From Streptomyces roseolilacinus (GTDB taxonomy: Bacteria; Actinomycetota; Actinomycetes; Streptomycetales; Streptomycetaceae): a stretch of DNA of 64,000 nt. Below the pieces are notes generated by a model. That model had not been told where the DNA came from and did not search any database. It was given only the letters and a program-made list of their open reading frames with translations. Of this stretch, positions 41,493-50,744 are shown piece after piece (position 1 is the first letter of the stretch; each line of letters opens with the position of its first letter). The DNA lies in contig NZ_BMSV01000001.1 in the NCBI RefSeq assembly GCF_014649335.1, positions 868,001 through 932,000 of the forward strand. Reading direction: 5' to 3'. A program made the position numbers and the translations under genes.

Positions 41493-42029
41493 GTGCCGCA
41501 CGAGTCCGACTCCGAGGCCACCGACTTCGCCGCCTTCGCCACGGCGGCCTGGCCCCGTCTGGTGCGCACCGCCCGGCTCCTCACCGGCGACTACCACGAG
41601 GCGGAGGACCTGGTCCAGACCACCTTGGTGAAGGTGTACGCGCGCTGGCCGAAGGTCCCCCGCGACGAGGTCGACGTGTACGTGCGCCGGGCCCTGGTCA
41701 ACAACAACCTCAGCCGCCTCCGCAGGAAACGCGTCGTGCACCTGCTGACGCCGTTACTGCCGGACTCCGCCCGCCACGCCCACGCGGGCCACGCGGACAC
41801 GATCGACCAGCGCACCGCCCTCATGGCGGCGCTCGCCGACCTGTCCCCCCGCCAGCGCGCCGTGATGGTGCTGCGGTACTGGGAGGACCTGAACGAGCAG
41901 GACATCGCGGAGGTGCTGAACTGCTCGCTCGGCACGGTCAAGACCCACGCCCGGCGCGGACTGGAGGCGCTGCGCACCCATCCCGTACTCGCCCCCCGCC
42001 TCCACGCCTCCCCCGGAGCCCAGCGATGA
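41493..42029 (+). CDS. SigE family ECF RNA polymerase sigma factor
   Basis: A 178-residue ECF sigma factor of the SigE group: region 2 at about residues 14-80 (FATAAWPRLVRTARLLTGDYHEAEDLVQTTLVKVYARWP) and region 4 at 108-160 (LADLSPRQRAVMVLRYWEDLNEQDIAEVLNCSLGTVKTHARRGLEAL). GTG 41493 has GAGG upstream at normal spacing. Its stop overlaps the ATG of the next gene (ATGA), the usual coupling of sigma and anti-sigma. It should direct RNA polymerase to a small regulon, perhaps including the secreted protein just upstream. No -35/-10 signature of its own can be assigned. Confidence 0.92.
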   Translation: MPHESDSEATDFAAFATAAWPRLVRTARLLTGDYHEAEDLVQTTLVKVYARWPKVPRDEVDVYVRRALVNNNLSRLRRKRVVHLLTPLLPDSARHAHAGHADTIDQRTALMAALADLSPRQRAVMVLRYWEDLNEQDIAEVLNCSLGTVKTHARRGLEALRTHPVLAPRLHASPGAQR

Positions 42030-42742
42030 CCCCCGAATCCCCGACGGAAGCCGAGGCGACCGCTCGAGAGCTCCGCACGGCGTTCGCCGACGCGGCCCAC
42101 GACGTCACACCCGCCCCGGTCCCCCTGGCGGCCATCGAGCGGGCGGGCCGCACCCGGCGCCGCCGCCGCACGACGGCCCTGGCGACGTGCTGCGCGCTCA
42201 CGGTGACGGCGATGACGCTCGCCCTGGTCCACGCCCTGGCACCCGCCGGTCCCCCGTCCGTGGCGACGCCGCCGAGCCCGGTCCGGCCGCCGACCCCGTC
42301 GCCGTCCGCGTCCCCGTCCGCGAAGCCGCCGAGGATCGTCGCGCCGGGCGAGCGCGTGGACGTCGGGGGCGGCCGGAAGGTCTGGCTCACCGAGGACGGC
42401 AAGCGCTGGGCGGACTCCGAGGGGTTCGAGAACTTCCGCAGCGTCGTCGACGGCAACGTCGACCGGTCCCGGCCCGGCGTCAGCCACCAGTCGGAAGGCG
42501 ACCGGAACGCCGTCTTCCACTCCGGCCTCTACTACGGCACCGAGGACGCCGCCCGCATCGAACTCACCGACGCCACCGGCCGGAAGACCACCGCGACGCT
42601 CCTGGAGCTCCCCGGCGAGCCCGACTGGGGCGTCTGGTACGCCACCACCCCGCCCGGCCGGTCCGACGGCGGCGGCGGCGGCGAGAGACTGGCCCTCTAC
42701 GACGCGGCGGGCCGCCTCCTCGCCGAGCACCCGCCGCTCTAG
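42026..42742 (+). CDS. Membrane anti-sigma-like protein with extracellular sensor domain
   Basis: A 238-residue protein with a short cytoplasmic N-terminus (about 45 residues, ELRTAFADAAHDVTP), an Arg-rich stop segment (RTRRRRRTTA) and one membrane helix (about 51-70). A Pro/Ser stalk follows, then a C-terminal domain (IVAPGERVDVGGGRKVWLTEDGKRWAD to LYDAAGRLLAEHPPL) that is a close copy of the secreted protein at 40777-41367. Position and coupling to the sigma gene make it the cognate regulator, although no ZAS/CHCC zinc motif is seen and the inhibitory helix is short. The outside domain is the likely signal receiver. Confidence 0.82.
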   Translation: MTPESPTEAEATARELRTAFADAAHDVTPAPVPLAAIERAGRTRRRRRTTALATCCALTVTAMTLALVHALAPAGPPSVATPPSPVRPPTPSPSASPSAKPPRIVAPGERVDVGGGRKVWLTEDGKRWADSEGFENFRSVVDGNVDRSRPGVSHQSEGDRNAVFHSGLYYGTEDAARIELTDATGRKTTATLLELPGEPDWGVWYATTPPGRSDGGGGGERLALYDAAGRLLAEHPPL

Positions 42743-42866
42743 GCCGTCTAGGCCGCCCGGAGGAACGCGCCGTCCCTCAGGGGCCGACCCTCCGGTGGAC
42801 CGACCGGCAGGGCGGACCGCCGCCGCCCGGACCGTCGGCCCGGCGCGCCTTCCGCCCCGCCCCGGC

Positions 42867-43877
42867 TCACCTGCCGGACCAGCTCCGCCCCAGCCGCTGC
42901 GCGACCTCGGTGGCCCAGTACGTGAGGATCATCTGCGCGCCCGCCCGCTTGATGCCGGTCAGGGACTCCAGGATCGCCTTGTCCCGCTCGATCCAGCCCT
43001 TCTCCGCGGCGGCCTCGATCATCGCGTACTCGCCGCTGATCTGGTACGCCGCGACCGGCACGTCCACCGCGTCCGCGACCTTCGCCAGGATGTCCAGGTA
43101 CGGGCCCGCGGGCTTCACCATGACCATGTCGGCGCCCTCGTCCAGGTCGAGCGCCAGCTCGCGCATCGACTCGCGGGCGTTCGCGGAGTCCTGCTGGTAC
43201 GTCTTGCGGTCGCCGCGCAGGGAGGAGCCGACGGCCTCGCGGAAGGGGCCGTAGAAGGCGGAGGCGTACTTGGCGGTGTACGCCAGGATCGCCACGTCCT
43301 CCTTGCCGATCGTGTCCAGCGCGTCCCGGACGACGCCGACCTGGCCGTCCATCATGCCGCTGGGGCCCACCACGTGGACGCCCGCGTCGGCCTGGACCTG
43401 CGCCATCTCGGCGTACCGCTCCAGCGTGGCGTCGTTGTCGACGCGGCCCTCGGCGTCGAGGACGCCGCAGTGGCCGTGGTCGGTGTACTCGTCGAGGCAT
43501 AGGTCGGACATGATCACCAGCTCGTCGCCGACCTCGGCGCGCACGTCGCGGATGGCGACCTGGAGGATGCCGTCCGGGTCGGTCCCGGCCGTACCGGCGG
43601 CGTCCTTCTTGGAGTCCTCCGGCACGCCGAACAGCATGATCCCCGAGACGCCCGCCTCGACGGCCTCCGCGGCGGCCTTCCGCAGCGTGTCGCGCGTGTG
43701 CTGCACGACCCCCGGCATGGCCTGGATCGGCACCGGCTCGCTGACGCCCTCGCGGACGAAGGCGGGGAGGATCAGGTCGGCGGGGTGCAGGCGGGTCTCC
43801 GCGACCATCCGCCGCATGGTGGGCGTGGTGCGCAGCCGCCGCGGCCGCGCCCCGGGGAAGGATCCGTACGCAGTCAT
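42867..43877 (-). CDS. hemB: Delta-aminolevulinic acid dehydratase
   Basis: A 336-residue porphobilinogen synthase, condensing two 5-aminolevulinates. The Schiff-base lysines are Lys203 ([16 protein letters not shown]) and Lys255 ([13 protein letters not shown]). The metal loop reads [14 protein letters not shown] (Cys127, Asp129, Cys137): two Cys and an Asp, between the three-Cys zinc type and the all-Asp magnesium type. Same strand as hemD-hemC-hemA-rex but about 13 kb apart; in other streptomycetes I recall hemB next to hemD. ATG 43877 gives the family N-terminus ([18 protein letters not shown]). Confidence 0.95.
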   Translation of the reverse strand: MTAYGSFPGARPRRLRTTPTMRRMVAETRLHPADLILPAFVREGVSEPVPIQAMPGVVQHTRDTLRKAAAEAVEAGVSGIMLFGVPEDSKKDAAGTAGTDPDGILQVAIRDVRAEVGDELVIMSDLCLDEYTDHGHCGVLDAEGRVDNDATLERYAEMAQVQADAGVHVVGPSGMMDGQVGVVRDALDTIGKEDVAILAYTAKYASAFYGPFREAVGSSLRGDRKTYQQDSANARESMRELALDLDEGADMVMVKPAGPYLDILAKVADAVDVPVAAYQISGEYAMIEAAAEKGWIERDKAILESLTGIKRAGAQMILTYWATEVAQRLGRSWSGR

Positions 43878-44062
43878 GCCTTCACGCTACGCCCGCCCCA
43901 CCCGTGCCTTTGCCGACGCGCAGTCGGCGCGCCACCGCGCCCCACCACCCACGATGCCCCACCGCCCGCACGCCCCGCCGCGCCCCCGCGCCGACCCCGG
44001 CCCCACCCCACCGGATACCGTGTCCCGGCCGTGACCACACCGCCGTCGGGGGGAGACAGACC

Positions 44063-44830
44063 GTGCGCAGCGCAGCCGTGACGGCCGCCGGGGACCGTGT
44101 CCGCTGGGTCGAGCTGCCGGGCCGGGACCCGGCGCGCGTCTACGTGCACGGCCTGGGCGCCACCTCCCCGGCGTACTTCGCCGCGACCGCGGCGCACCCC
44201 CTCCTGGCCGGCCGGCGTTCGCTCCTGGTCGACCTGCTCGGCCACGGCCACAGCGACCGCCCCACTTCGTTCGCCTACACCCTCGAAGACCACGCCGACG
44301 CCCTCGCCGAGGCCCTGCGCGCCGCGGACGTCACCGGGGCCGAACTCGTCGCGCACAGCATGGGCGGTTCGGTCGCCGTCGTGCTCGCCGCCCGCCACCC
44401 CGGGCTGGTCTCCCGGCTGGTCCTGGTCGACGCCAACCTCGACCCGCTGCCCCTCGCGCCCGGCACCGCCGGGAGCAGCGGCATCGCGGCGTACGCGGAG
44501 GAGGAGTTCGTCGCCGGCGGCTGGCGCGAGGTCCGCGACCGGGTGGGCCCGCACTGGTGGTCGACGATGCGCCTGGCGGGCCTGGAGGCCCTGCACCGCA
44601 GCGCCACCCACCTGGTGCGCGGCACCACCCCGACCATGCGGGAGCTGCTGCTGGGGCTTCCGGTGCCCCGCACGTACCTGTTCCCCGAGGCCGACGGCCC
44701 GCTGACCGGCGCGCGGGAGCTGACCGCGGCCGGGGTGAGGGTGGTGGCGGTCCCCGACTGCGGCCACAACATCATGCTGGACGCCCCCGAGGCGTTCGCC
44801 CGGGCCGTGGCCGAGGCACTGCCCGGGTGA
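44063..44830 (+). CDS. Alpha/beta hydrolase
   Basis: A 255-residue alpha/beta-hydrolase-fold enzyme. The oxyanion-hole HGLG is at residues 29-32, the nucleophile is Ser99 in the elbow AHSMGGSVA, and the catalytic His lies in DCGHNIMLDAPEAFARAV near the C-terminus; the acid is probably Asp in LFPEADGPLTG. The substrate is unknown. GTG 44063 follows a GGGGGGAGACAGACC ribosome-binding stretch. It is divergent from hemB across 185 bp and begins the accessory block that separates hemB from hemD. Confidence 0.88.
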   Translation: MRSAAVTAAGDRVRWVELPGRDPARVYVHGLGATSPAYFAATAAHPLLAGRRSLLVDLLGHGHSDRPTSFAYTLEDHADALAEALRAADVTGAELVAHSMGGSVAVVLAARHPGLVSRLVLVDANLDPLPLAPGTAGSSGIAAYAEEEFVAGGWREVRDRVGPHWWSTMRLAGLEALHRSATHLVRGTTPTMRELLLGLPVPRTYLFPEADGPLTGARELTAAGVRVVAVPDCGHNIMLDAPEAFARAVAEALPG

Positions 44831-44864
44831 GGCGGCCGTCGGTGCGGGTGGCCGGCCCGCGCGG

Positions 44865-45400
44865 GTGACGCAGACGCCCGGCGACGACCGCCGCCTCCCG
44901 CCCGCCCTCGCCGAACCGGCCCGACTGGGCTTCGACCACGACGGGGGCGACGGCATCGACTTCGACCGTACGACGCCTTCGACTCCGCCGAGGAGACCAC
45001 CGACTGGTTCCGCCACTGGACGGGCGACCCCGAGCCGGACGACGTCCCCTGCCGCGTCTTCGGCCAGGACGGCTCGGGCGGTCCCGCGGCGGTCTGGTCC
45101 GCGTGCCCCGGTCGGCCCCTCCCCGAGCAGCCCGTGGTGTTCCTGGGCTCGGAGGGCGAGAGCGGCGTGGTCGCCGGGAACCTCTCCGACTTCCTGTGGG
45201 TGCTCGCCGACGGCGTCGGACCGCTGGAGTCCGTGCTGTACGGGCCCCCCGAGCCCCACTCGAGCGCGCCGCGCACCGAGCTCACCGCGCTCGCCGAGCA
45301 CCACGCGACCACCCCGCGCCGCCCGGCCCGCGACATCGTCGCCGAGGCCCGCGCGGAGTTCCCCGCCTTCACCGAGGACCTCGACGCCCCGTGCCGCTGA
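44865..45400 (+). pseudogene. Frameshifted hypothetical gene
   Basis: The first frame (GTG 44865, VTQTPGDDRRLPPALAEP to GGDGIDFDR) continues in a second frame (YDAFDSAEETTDWFRHWTG through VVFLGSEGESGVVAGNLSDFLWVLADG to LDAPCR, stop at 45400). The switch is at about 44966-44969, where GACCGTACGAC reads as if one C of GACCCGTACGAC were lost; restoring it gives IDFDPYDAFD in one 178-residue frame. The second part resembles SMI1/KNR4-like immunity or regulatory folds. It may be a real single-base deletion or a base-call error. It follows the hydrolase by 34 bp. Confidence 0.72.
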
Positions 45401-45456
45401 GGCGCGGTCAGCGGGGCTGCGGAGGGCCGGGCGGCCCCGTTGTCAGAGGGGCGTGC

Positions 45457-45462
45457 CAGAGT
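45457..45462 (+). promoter_or_regulatory. -10 hexamer for a leaderless DUF6891 transcript
   Basis: CAGAGT ends 6 nt before the ATG at 45469, with no ribosome-binding site between. Confidence 0.4.
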
Positions 45463-45468
45463 CCGTAC

Positions 45469-46377
45469 ATGCTCGAGATCGCGGTGGAGAGGGAGAACGG
45501 CGAGCGGCACGTCCGCGTGTCCGCCAGGGAACTGGCCCGGCTGGTCCGCCGCGACGGCGACCGCTCCCTGCTGGTCCGGCGGATACCCGACCCGCCGGGC
45601 GTCTTCGTCCGGGTCTCGCGCCGGGCCGGCCGCCCCTACACGGTGGAGCGCCGCGACGACACCGCCGGCCGGCACTTCCGGGCGGTGACCGACAGCCCCT
45701 GGGCCGTCGTCGCGGCGATCGCCGGCTGGGCGCGCCGGGAGGCCGGCTGGGAGGCCGACCTGGCCTGGTCGCCGCTGGACACCGGCCCCGTAGGGGAGGT
45801 GCCGCCGCTCGAGCTTCCCGAGGGCGAGCGCGAGAGGCTGGAGGCGTACGTCCGCGAGGTGCTGGCCGGCGGCTACGTCTCCCGCGCCGAACTGGCCGAT
45901 TTCGCCGAGGACCACCTGGCCACCGCGAAGCGGCGTCCCGTCTCGCCCGAGCAGGCGCGGGCGCTGGCCGACCGGCTGTGGCTGGAGCGCGTCGCGGAGC
46001 AGGCCGAATGGCAGGGCGAGACCGACCCCGAAAGGCTCACTCGCGCGTTCACCGCCCTGCGGGAGGCCGGCATCACCGCCCGGGAGAACTTCACCTGCTG
46101 CAGCACCTGCGGTCACGCCGAGATCGGCGACGCCGGCGAGCCCGGCGCCCGCGGCTTCGTCTACTTCCACTCCCAGTGCACGGATTCCGCCGTGGCCGGC
46201 CACGGGCTGACGCTCTTCTACGGCGGTTTCGACGACTCCCCCGAGACCGCCACCGCCGTCGGCCACGAGGTCGTGGCCGCCCTCGAAGCGGTCGGCCTCC
46301 GCGCCGAATGGGACGGCGACCCCCGCTGGGCCATCGTCATCACCCCCCTGGACTGGCGTCGCCGCCTGGCCGGTTAG
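45469..46377 (+). CDS. DUF6891-type hypothetical protein
   Basis: A 302-residue soluble protein. The N-terminal 100 residues carry an own domain (MLEIAVERENGERHVRVSARELARLVRR; SPWAVVAAIAGWARREAGWEADL). A helical region (about 115-190) follows, then a C-terminal domain with a Cys cluster FTCCSTCGHAEIGD and FVYFHSQCTD, and the strand GLTLFYGGFDDSPETATAVGHEVVAALEAVGLRAEWDGDPRWAIVI. The C-terminal part matches DUF6891-like proteins of unknown role; the Cys/His set could bind metal. It follows the frameshifted gene, possibly as a functional neighbour, and converges on the ceramidase. Confidence 0.75.
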   Translation: MLEIAVERENGERHVRVSARELARLVRRDGDRSLLVRRIPDPPGVFVRVSRRAGRPYTVERRDDTAGRHFRAVTDSPWAVVAAIAGWARREAGWEADLAWSPLDTGPVGEVPPLELPEGERERLEAYVREVLAGGYVSRAELADFAEDHLATAKRRPVSPEQARALADRLWLERVAEQAEWQGETDPERLTRAFTALREAGITARENFTCCSTCGHAEIGDAGEPGARGFVYFHSQCTDSAVAGHGLTLFYGGFDDSPETATAVGHEVVAALEAVGLRAEWDGDPRWAIVITPLDWRRRLAG

Positions 46378-46500
46378 CGATGCGCCCGAAGACGATCGCC
46401 GGGCCGGCGCCCACCGGGTGACGGGCGGTGCGCCACCGGGATCGGACGCTTCGCCACCGGCGGGCCGCGGCTCCGTGGACGATCGGCCGGGTACGGCCCG

Positions 46501-48555
46501 TCAGCGGACCGTGAAGGCGGGCGACGTCCCGGTGAACGGGGTGACGGTGCCGATGACGCTCCTCGCGTCGCCGCGGTACACGATGCGGTGGCTGCCCGGG
46601 GCGGTGCCCCGCGGGACGTCCCAGACGACGGTGACCCGGGAGGCGGCGATCCCGTCGCGCTTCCAGTGGAACCGGGTCGCCCAGTCGCCGTCGTCGGCCA
46701 CGGTGCGCCAGGCCCCGCCGGGCTCCTGGCGCTGGACCTCCAGGTACGTCCCGCCCCGGTGCAGGTCGTTGCCCGGGTGGGCGCCCGCGAAGACGACCTC
46801 GACCCGTTCGCCGGCCCGGTAGGTCTCCCGCGGGGGCACCAGCACGTCCCCGAACCTCCGGAAGGCCGGCGGCGCGTCCAGCACCACGCCCGGCTGCAGG
46901 GAGAGCGCCCTGCCGGACAGGTCCGGCGCCCCGGGGCCGGCGGGCAGGTCGGTGCCGTCGCGCAGCGCGGTGGCCAGTCCGGCCGCGGTCTGCTGGAGCG
47001 CCGGGAGCTGCCAGCGGCCGAACAGCGTGCTCCCGCCCTCGTAGTGCTGGGCGTCGTACTCCTCGGGGGTCGTCACGTAGTGGAAGTACGCGTTGGCGTA
47101 CCCGGCGACCAGCACGTCGTCGAGTTCCGCCCCCACGATCCCGGCGACCGTGCGGCGCAGCCGCAGGCCCGCGCAGATGGTGACCTCGCCCGGGATGCCG
47201 ATGAGGTACAGCCGGCCGATGCGGACCAGCATCACGGGCACCCGCTCCTGCACCCAGGGGTAGACGCGGTTCATCTCCCCGAGGGGCACGACGACGTCCT
47301 TCGGCGCCTGCGCCTGGGCGAGTTCGGGCGAGACCGTGTAGACGATCGAGTCGGATATCGCGTCCCAGAAGGGGTTCTCGCCCTCCTCGAACCCGGGGAA
47401 GGCCGGGCCGTCCTCCATGCTGCCGGCCGCCATGGAGGCGCCGACGCAGGGCTTGGAGGTCCGGTGGGTCCGTCCGTCGCCGGTGAACTCGGGGCGCACC
47501 GTGACGTCGGAGAGGTCGACGTGTACCAGCCGGGAGTCCACCGGGCCGGACAGCCTGACGCCGGGCCGCTCCGTCTGGGCGGCGGCGGCCTCGTACTGGC
47601 GGAGTCCGCTGGCGCGGGCGCGGTCGAAGTCCTCCGGTGTGGTGGGCGGCCTCAGGTCGAGGTTGGGCGACATGTCGCCGCTGTTGGTCTGGGCGAACGC
47701 CGAGACGAACGCCGGGGAGCCGTCGGCGAGGTAGTCGACGTCGTGGACCTCGCGCTCCCAGTGGTAGGCCGCGTACCCCTTGTTGTCCGCGCTGATGAGG
47801 CGGTTGTCCCCGGACATGCTGGTGCTGTGCACCGGGAACCAGTTGACGGCGCCCACCACCCGTCCGGCCCGCTCCACCCGCAGCAGGGTGGTGAGGGGGT
47901 CGACGGCGTCCGGGAAGTGGTCGCGGTCGGCCTTCGGGTTGCGTGCGAAGGCGGCCCGGGAGCGGTTGACGCTCGCCCCGGTCAAGGTGCCGTGGCTGAG
48001 CACCAGTTCGGACGGGGCCAGGTCGTCGTGGGCCCGCTGGGCGGCTTCGAACAGGCCGTCCGCCACCGCCTCGAAGGTCTTGCGGTGGAAGCCGAACGTG
48101 GTCGTGTTGTACAGCAGGTGGTGCGCGTAGCCGCCGGGACCGGCGTGGGTGTGGGTGGCGGTGACGAGCACGTTCTGCTCGGTGTAGAGGTCGCCGTACC
48201 GCTCGGCGAGCCGCCGCAGCACCGCCTGGTGCACGCTCGAGAAGATCATCGGCGAGTCGGCGACGATCAGCATCACCCGCCGGCCGCTCGCCCTGTCGAC
48301 CACGGCGAACGCGCGCGCCCGCAGACGGGTGTGCAGCCCGGCGGCCTGCTGGTCGAACCGGCCGTAGCCCATCATGCCGACCTCGGCCACCTCTCCGGTG
48401 GCGTCGGCGAGCCCCCGGCCGACGAGGTAGCCGGCGTCACCCGCGGGCGCGGCGGCGGCCCGGCCGGTCATCGGGGCGCCCACCAGCCCGAGGCCGGCGA
48501 GGGTTCCCGCCCGCAGGACCGTGCGCCGGTCGTGAACGGGACGTTCCGCGGACAT
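46501..48555 (-). CDS. Neutral/alkaline non-lysosomal ceramidase, Tat-secreted
   Basis: A 684-residue ceramidase. A twin-arginine signal ([17 protein letters not shown], Arg10-Arg11) directs folded export. The zinc-site HTH is at 134-142 (THTHAGPGG), a second His is in [10 protein letters not shown] (His243), and the catalytic serine lies in GDMSPN (Ser296) where characterised enzymes have GDVSPN. A C-terminal Ig-like domain (residues about 560-684) is as in the family. It hydrolyses ceramide to sphingosine and fatty acid, perhaps using eukaryotic lipid from soil. It sits between unrelated genes, so it is probably self-contained. Confidence 0.93.
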   Translation of the reverse strand: MSAERPVHDRRTVLRAGTLAGLGLVGAPMTGRAAAAPAGDAGYLVGRGLADATGEVAEVGMMGYGRFDQQAAGLHTRLRARAFAVVDRASGRRVMLIVADSPMIFSSVHQAVLRRLAERYGDLYTEQNVLVTATHTHAGPGGYAHHLLYNTTTFGFHRKTFEAVADGLFEAAQRAHDDLAPSELVLSHGTLTGASVNRSRAAFARNPKADRDHFPDAVDPLTTLLRVERAGRVVGAVNWFPVHSTSMSGDNRLISADNKGYAAYHWEREVHDVDYLADGSPAFVSAFAQTNSGDMSPNLDLRPPTTPEDFDRARASGLRQYEAAAAQTERPGVRLSGPVDSRLVHVDLSDVTVRPEFTGDGRTHRTSKPCVGASMAAGSMEDGPAFPGFEEGENPFWDAISDSIVYTVSPELAQAQAPKDVVVPLGEMNRVYPWVQERVPVMLVRIGRLYLIGIPGEVTICAGLRLRRTVAGIVGAELDDVLVAGYANAYFHYVTTPEEYDAQHYEGGSTLFGRWQLPALQQTAAGLATALRDGTDLPAGPGAPDLSGRALSLQPGVVLDAPPAFRRFGDVLVPPRETYRAGERVEVVFAGAHPGNDLHRGGTYLEVQRQEPGGAWRTVADDGDWATRFHWKRDGIAASRVTVVWDVPRGTAPGSHRIVYRGDARSVIGTVTPFTGTSPAFTVR

Positions 48556-48846
48556 CTGCTGCTCCTCCGGCTCGGCCGGCCCGGCGGCACGCGGGCCGGC
48601 CGCGGCGCGGGGGTGCCCGCTCCCGCGCGGCCCTGACGGGGGCCTGACGCTTCGTAAGGGGGATTCCGCGCGACCTGACGACCGTGCGGACACGAACAGC
48701 GTTCGGATTCTGCGTCGCCATTGGTACACCGATCGTCATGGCGCCACAAGAGGTGCGGCGGCACCGCGGGGGATGGTCCGTGTCGTGGCCGCCGGGGCCG
48801 TGGGCACGGGCGGTGGCAGCGGGGGCCGTCCGGACCGGCCGGGTGG

Positions 48847-49809
48847 TCAGTCCCTTGTCGCGCGGTCGAACCGGGCCGCCCAGTCGCGGAGTTGGTCGAC
48901 CATCTCGGCCGGTTCGAGCACGCGGAACTCGGCGCCGAGGGAGCCCAGGGCCAGGGTCGGCCAGTCCAGCGAGTCGCTGGTCATGCGGACCCGGCAGTGC
49001 TCGGCGTCCACCTCCTCGACCGTGCTCCACCGTCCGATCCGCTGCCGTACGGTCGCGGCCGGCGCGTCCACCAGGGCCGTCACCCGGTAGGGGCGGGGCA
49101 GGCCGCCGATCCCGGCGCGGACGAACTCGGCGGCGTCGGCGGCGGGCAGGGCGCGCGGGCGGAACGGCGTGCCGGTGCCCTCCGGCGCGGTGAGCCGGTC
49201 GACCCGGAAGCTGCGCCAGTCCTGCCGGGTGAGGTCGTACGCGACCAGGTACCAGCGGCGCGCGAGGCGGACCAGCCGGTGGGGCTCGACCTCCCGGTCG
49301 GTGCGGCGGCCGTCGGCGGCGGTGTAGCCGAAGCGGAGCCGTTCGCCGTCCCGGCAGGCCAGCGCCAGCGTGGTGAGCACGCCCGGGTCGACGCCCGCCC
49401 GGTCCGGGTTGCCCCAGCCGGCGGGCACGGTCATCGCGCGCAGCGCCTCGACCCGGTGGCGCAGCCGGGCGGGCATCACCTGCGCCACCTTGGCCAGCAC
49501 CCGGATCGACGATTCGGCGATGCCCTCCACCGCGCCCTCCGCGGCGGTGTGCAGCCCGACGGCCAGAGCGACCGCCTCGTCGTCGTCGATCACCAGGGGC
49601 GGCAGCGCCGCGCCCGCGGCGAGCTGGTAGCCGCCGTCGACGCCGCGCTGGGCCTCCACCGGGTAGCCGAGCTCGCGCAGCCGGTCGACGTCCCGGCGCA
49701 GGGTGCGGGCCGAGACGCCGAGCCGGTCGGCCAGTTCGGGGCCCGGCCAGTAGCGGTGGGTTTGCAGGAGGGACAGCAGTCGCAGTGTCCGGGAGCTGGT
49801 GTTCGCCAT
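48847..49809 (-). CDS. WYL domain transcriptional regulator
   Basis: A 320-residue regulator with an N-terminal winged HTH (MANTSSRTLRLLSLLQTHRYWPGPELADRLGVSARTLRRDVDRL) and a C-terminal WYL ligand-sensing domain. The signature is RRWYLVAYDLTRQDWRSFRVDRL, with preceding GERLRFGYTAADGRRTDREVEPHRL. This is the YafY/PaaX-like class common in actinobacteria. It is divergent from a DinB-family gene across 100 bp, the usual target arrangement. The effector is not known. Confidence 0.92.
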   Translation of the reverse strand: MANTSSRTLRLLSLLQTHRYWPGPELADRLGVSARTLRRDVDRLRELGYPVEAQRGVDGGYQLAAGAALPPLVIDDDEAVALAVGLHTAAEGAVEGIAESSIRVLAKVAQVMPARLRHRVEALRAMTVPAGWGNPDRAGVDPGVLTTLALACRDGERLRFGYTAADGRRTDREVEPHRLVRLARRWYLVAYDLTRQDWRSFRVDRLTAPEGTGTPFRPRALPAADAAEFVRAGIGGLPRPYRVTALVDAPAATVRQRIGRWSTVEEVDAEHCRVRMTSDSLDWPTLALGSLGAEFRVLEPAEMVDQLRDWAARFDRATRD

Positions 49810-49909
49810 GCCTCCGATCCTCCCGGCAATTCAGGACGGAAAGTGGCCGCTATGGCTCCTACCGTGGTCGTGGAACGAGGAACACGGAACCCACCGGAGG
49901 CGGAAGACC

Positions 49910-50455
49910 ATGACCGAGACCCCGAACCCGAACGAGACGGCCGCCCCCACCGGCGAGCGCGCCGACCTGCTGCAGACGCTGGGCATGCACCGGAACTTCC
50001 TGCGCTTCACCACCCAGGGCCTCACCGACGAGCAGGCCGGGCGGCGGACCACCGTCAGCGCCCTGTGCCTGGGCGGCCTGGTCAAGCACGTCGCCGAGAT
50101 GGAGCGCCTCTGGGTGGACTTCATCCTGGAGGGCCCGTCGGCCATGCCCGACTTCAACGCCATGACCGAGGCCGACCAGGCCGCGCGGGCGGACGAGTTC
50201 CGGCTGCTGCCCGGCGAGACGCTGGCCGGCGTGCTGGCCGAGTACGAGGCGGTGGCCCGCCGGACCGACGAGCTGGTCGCCGCCCTGCCCAGCCTGGACA
50301 TGGACCACCCGCTGCCGGAGGCGCCGTGGTTCGAGCCCGGCCTCCGGTGGTCGGCCCGCCGGGCGCTGCTGCACGTCATCGCCGAGACCGCGCAGCACGC
50401 CGGTCACGCCGACATCATCCGCGAGTCCCTGGACGGCGCCAAGACGATGGGCTGA
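49910..50455 (+). CDS. DinB family protein
   Basis: A 181-residue four-helix DinB/YfiT-like protein. Metal-ligand His positions appear in ALCLGGLVKHVAEMERLW and in the C-terminal HVIAETAQHAGHADIIRESL. Members are thiol S-transferases using mycothiol or bacillithiol, or of unknown activity; in an actinomycete a mycothiol-dependent role is plausible. Divergent from the WYL regulator, so probably controlled by it. ATG 49910 is preceded by GGAGGCGGAAGACC. Confidence 0.9.
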   Translation: MTETPNPNETAAPTGERADLLQTLGMHRNFLRFTTQGLTDEQAGRRTTVSALCLGGLVKHVAEMERLWVDFILEGPSAMPDFNAMTEADQAARADEFRLLPGETLAGVLAEYEAVARRTDELVAALPSLDMDHPLPEAPWFEPGLRWSARRALLHVIAETAQHAGHADIIRESLDGAKTMG

Positions 50456-50565
50456 CCGGGCCACCCGGCCTCCCGGAAGCACCCGGACGGAAACCGGTGG
50501 CCGGCGGGCACGCCCGCCGGGTGCTCCACGGCGGCGGGGAGGCCGGCGGCCGGCGCGCGGGGGAC

Positions 50566-50583
50566 GGCGGCCGGGCGGCCGCC
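50566..50583. terminator. Possible hairpin between convergent DinB and unknown genes
   Basis: GGCGGCC-gggc-GGCCGCC, 7-bp arms, in a 289-bp convergent gap. Weak; GC-rich DNA makes such arms common. Confidence 0.3.
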
Positions 50584-50744
50584 CCTTCGCACCGCCCGCC
50601 CGGTCCGGCAGGGGACGGCCCCACGGACGCGGAGGCCTCCAGGTCCCCCACCCGCGTCCCCGGGACGTCCGCCGACGCCTCCGGGGCCCCTCCGCCGGAG
50701 GATCCCCGACGCGGCCTCACGCCGGGACGAGAGGTGACGCGACC

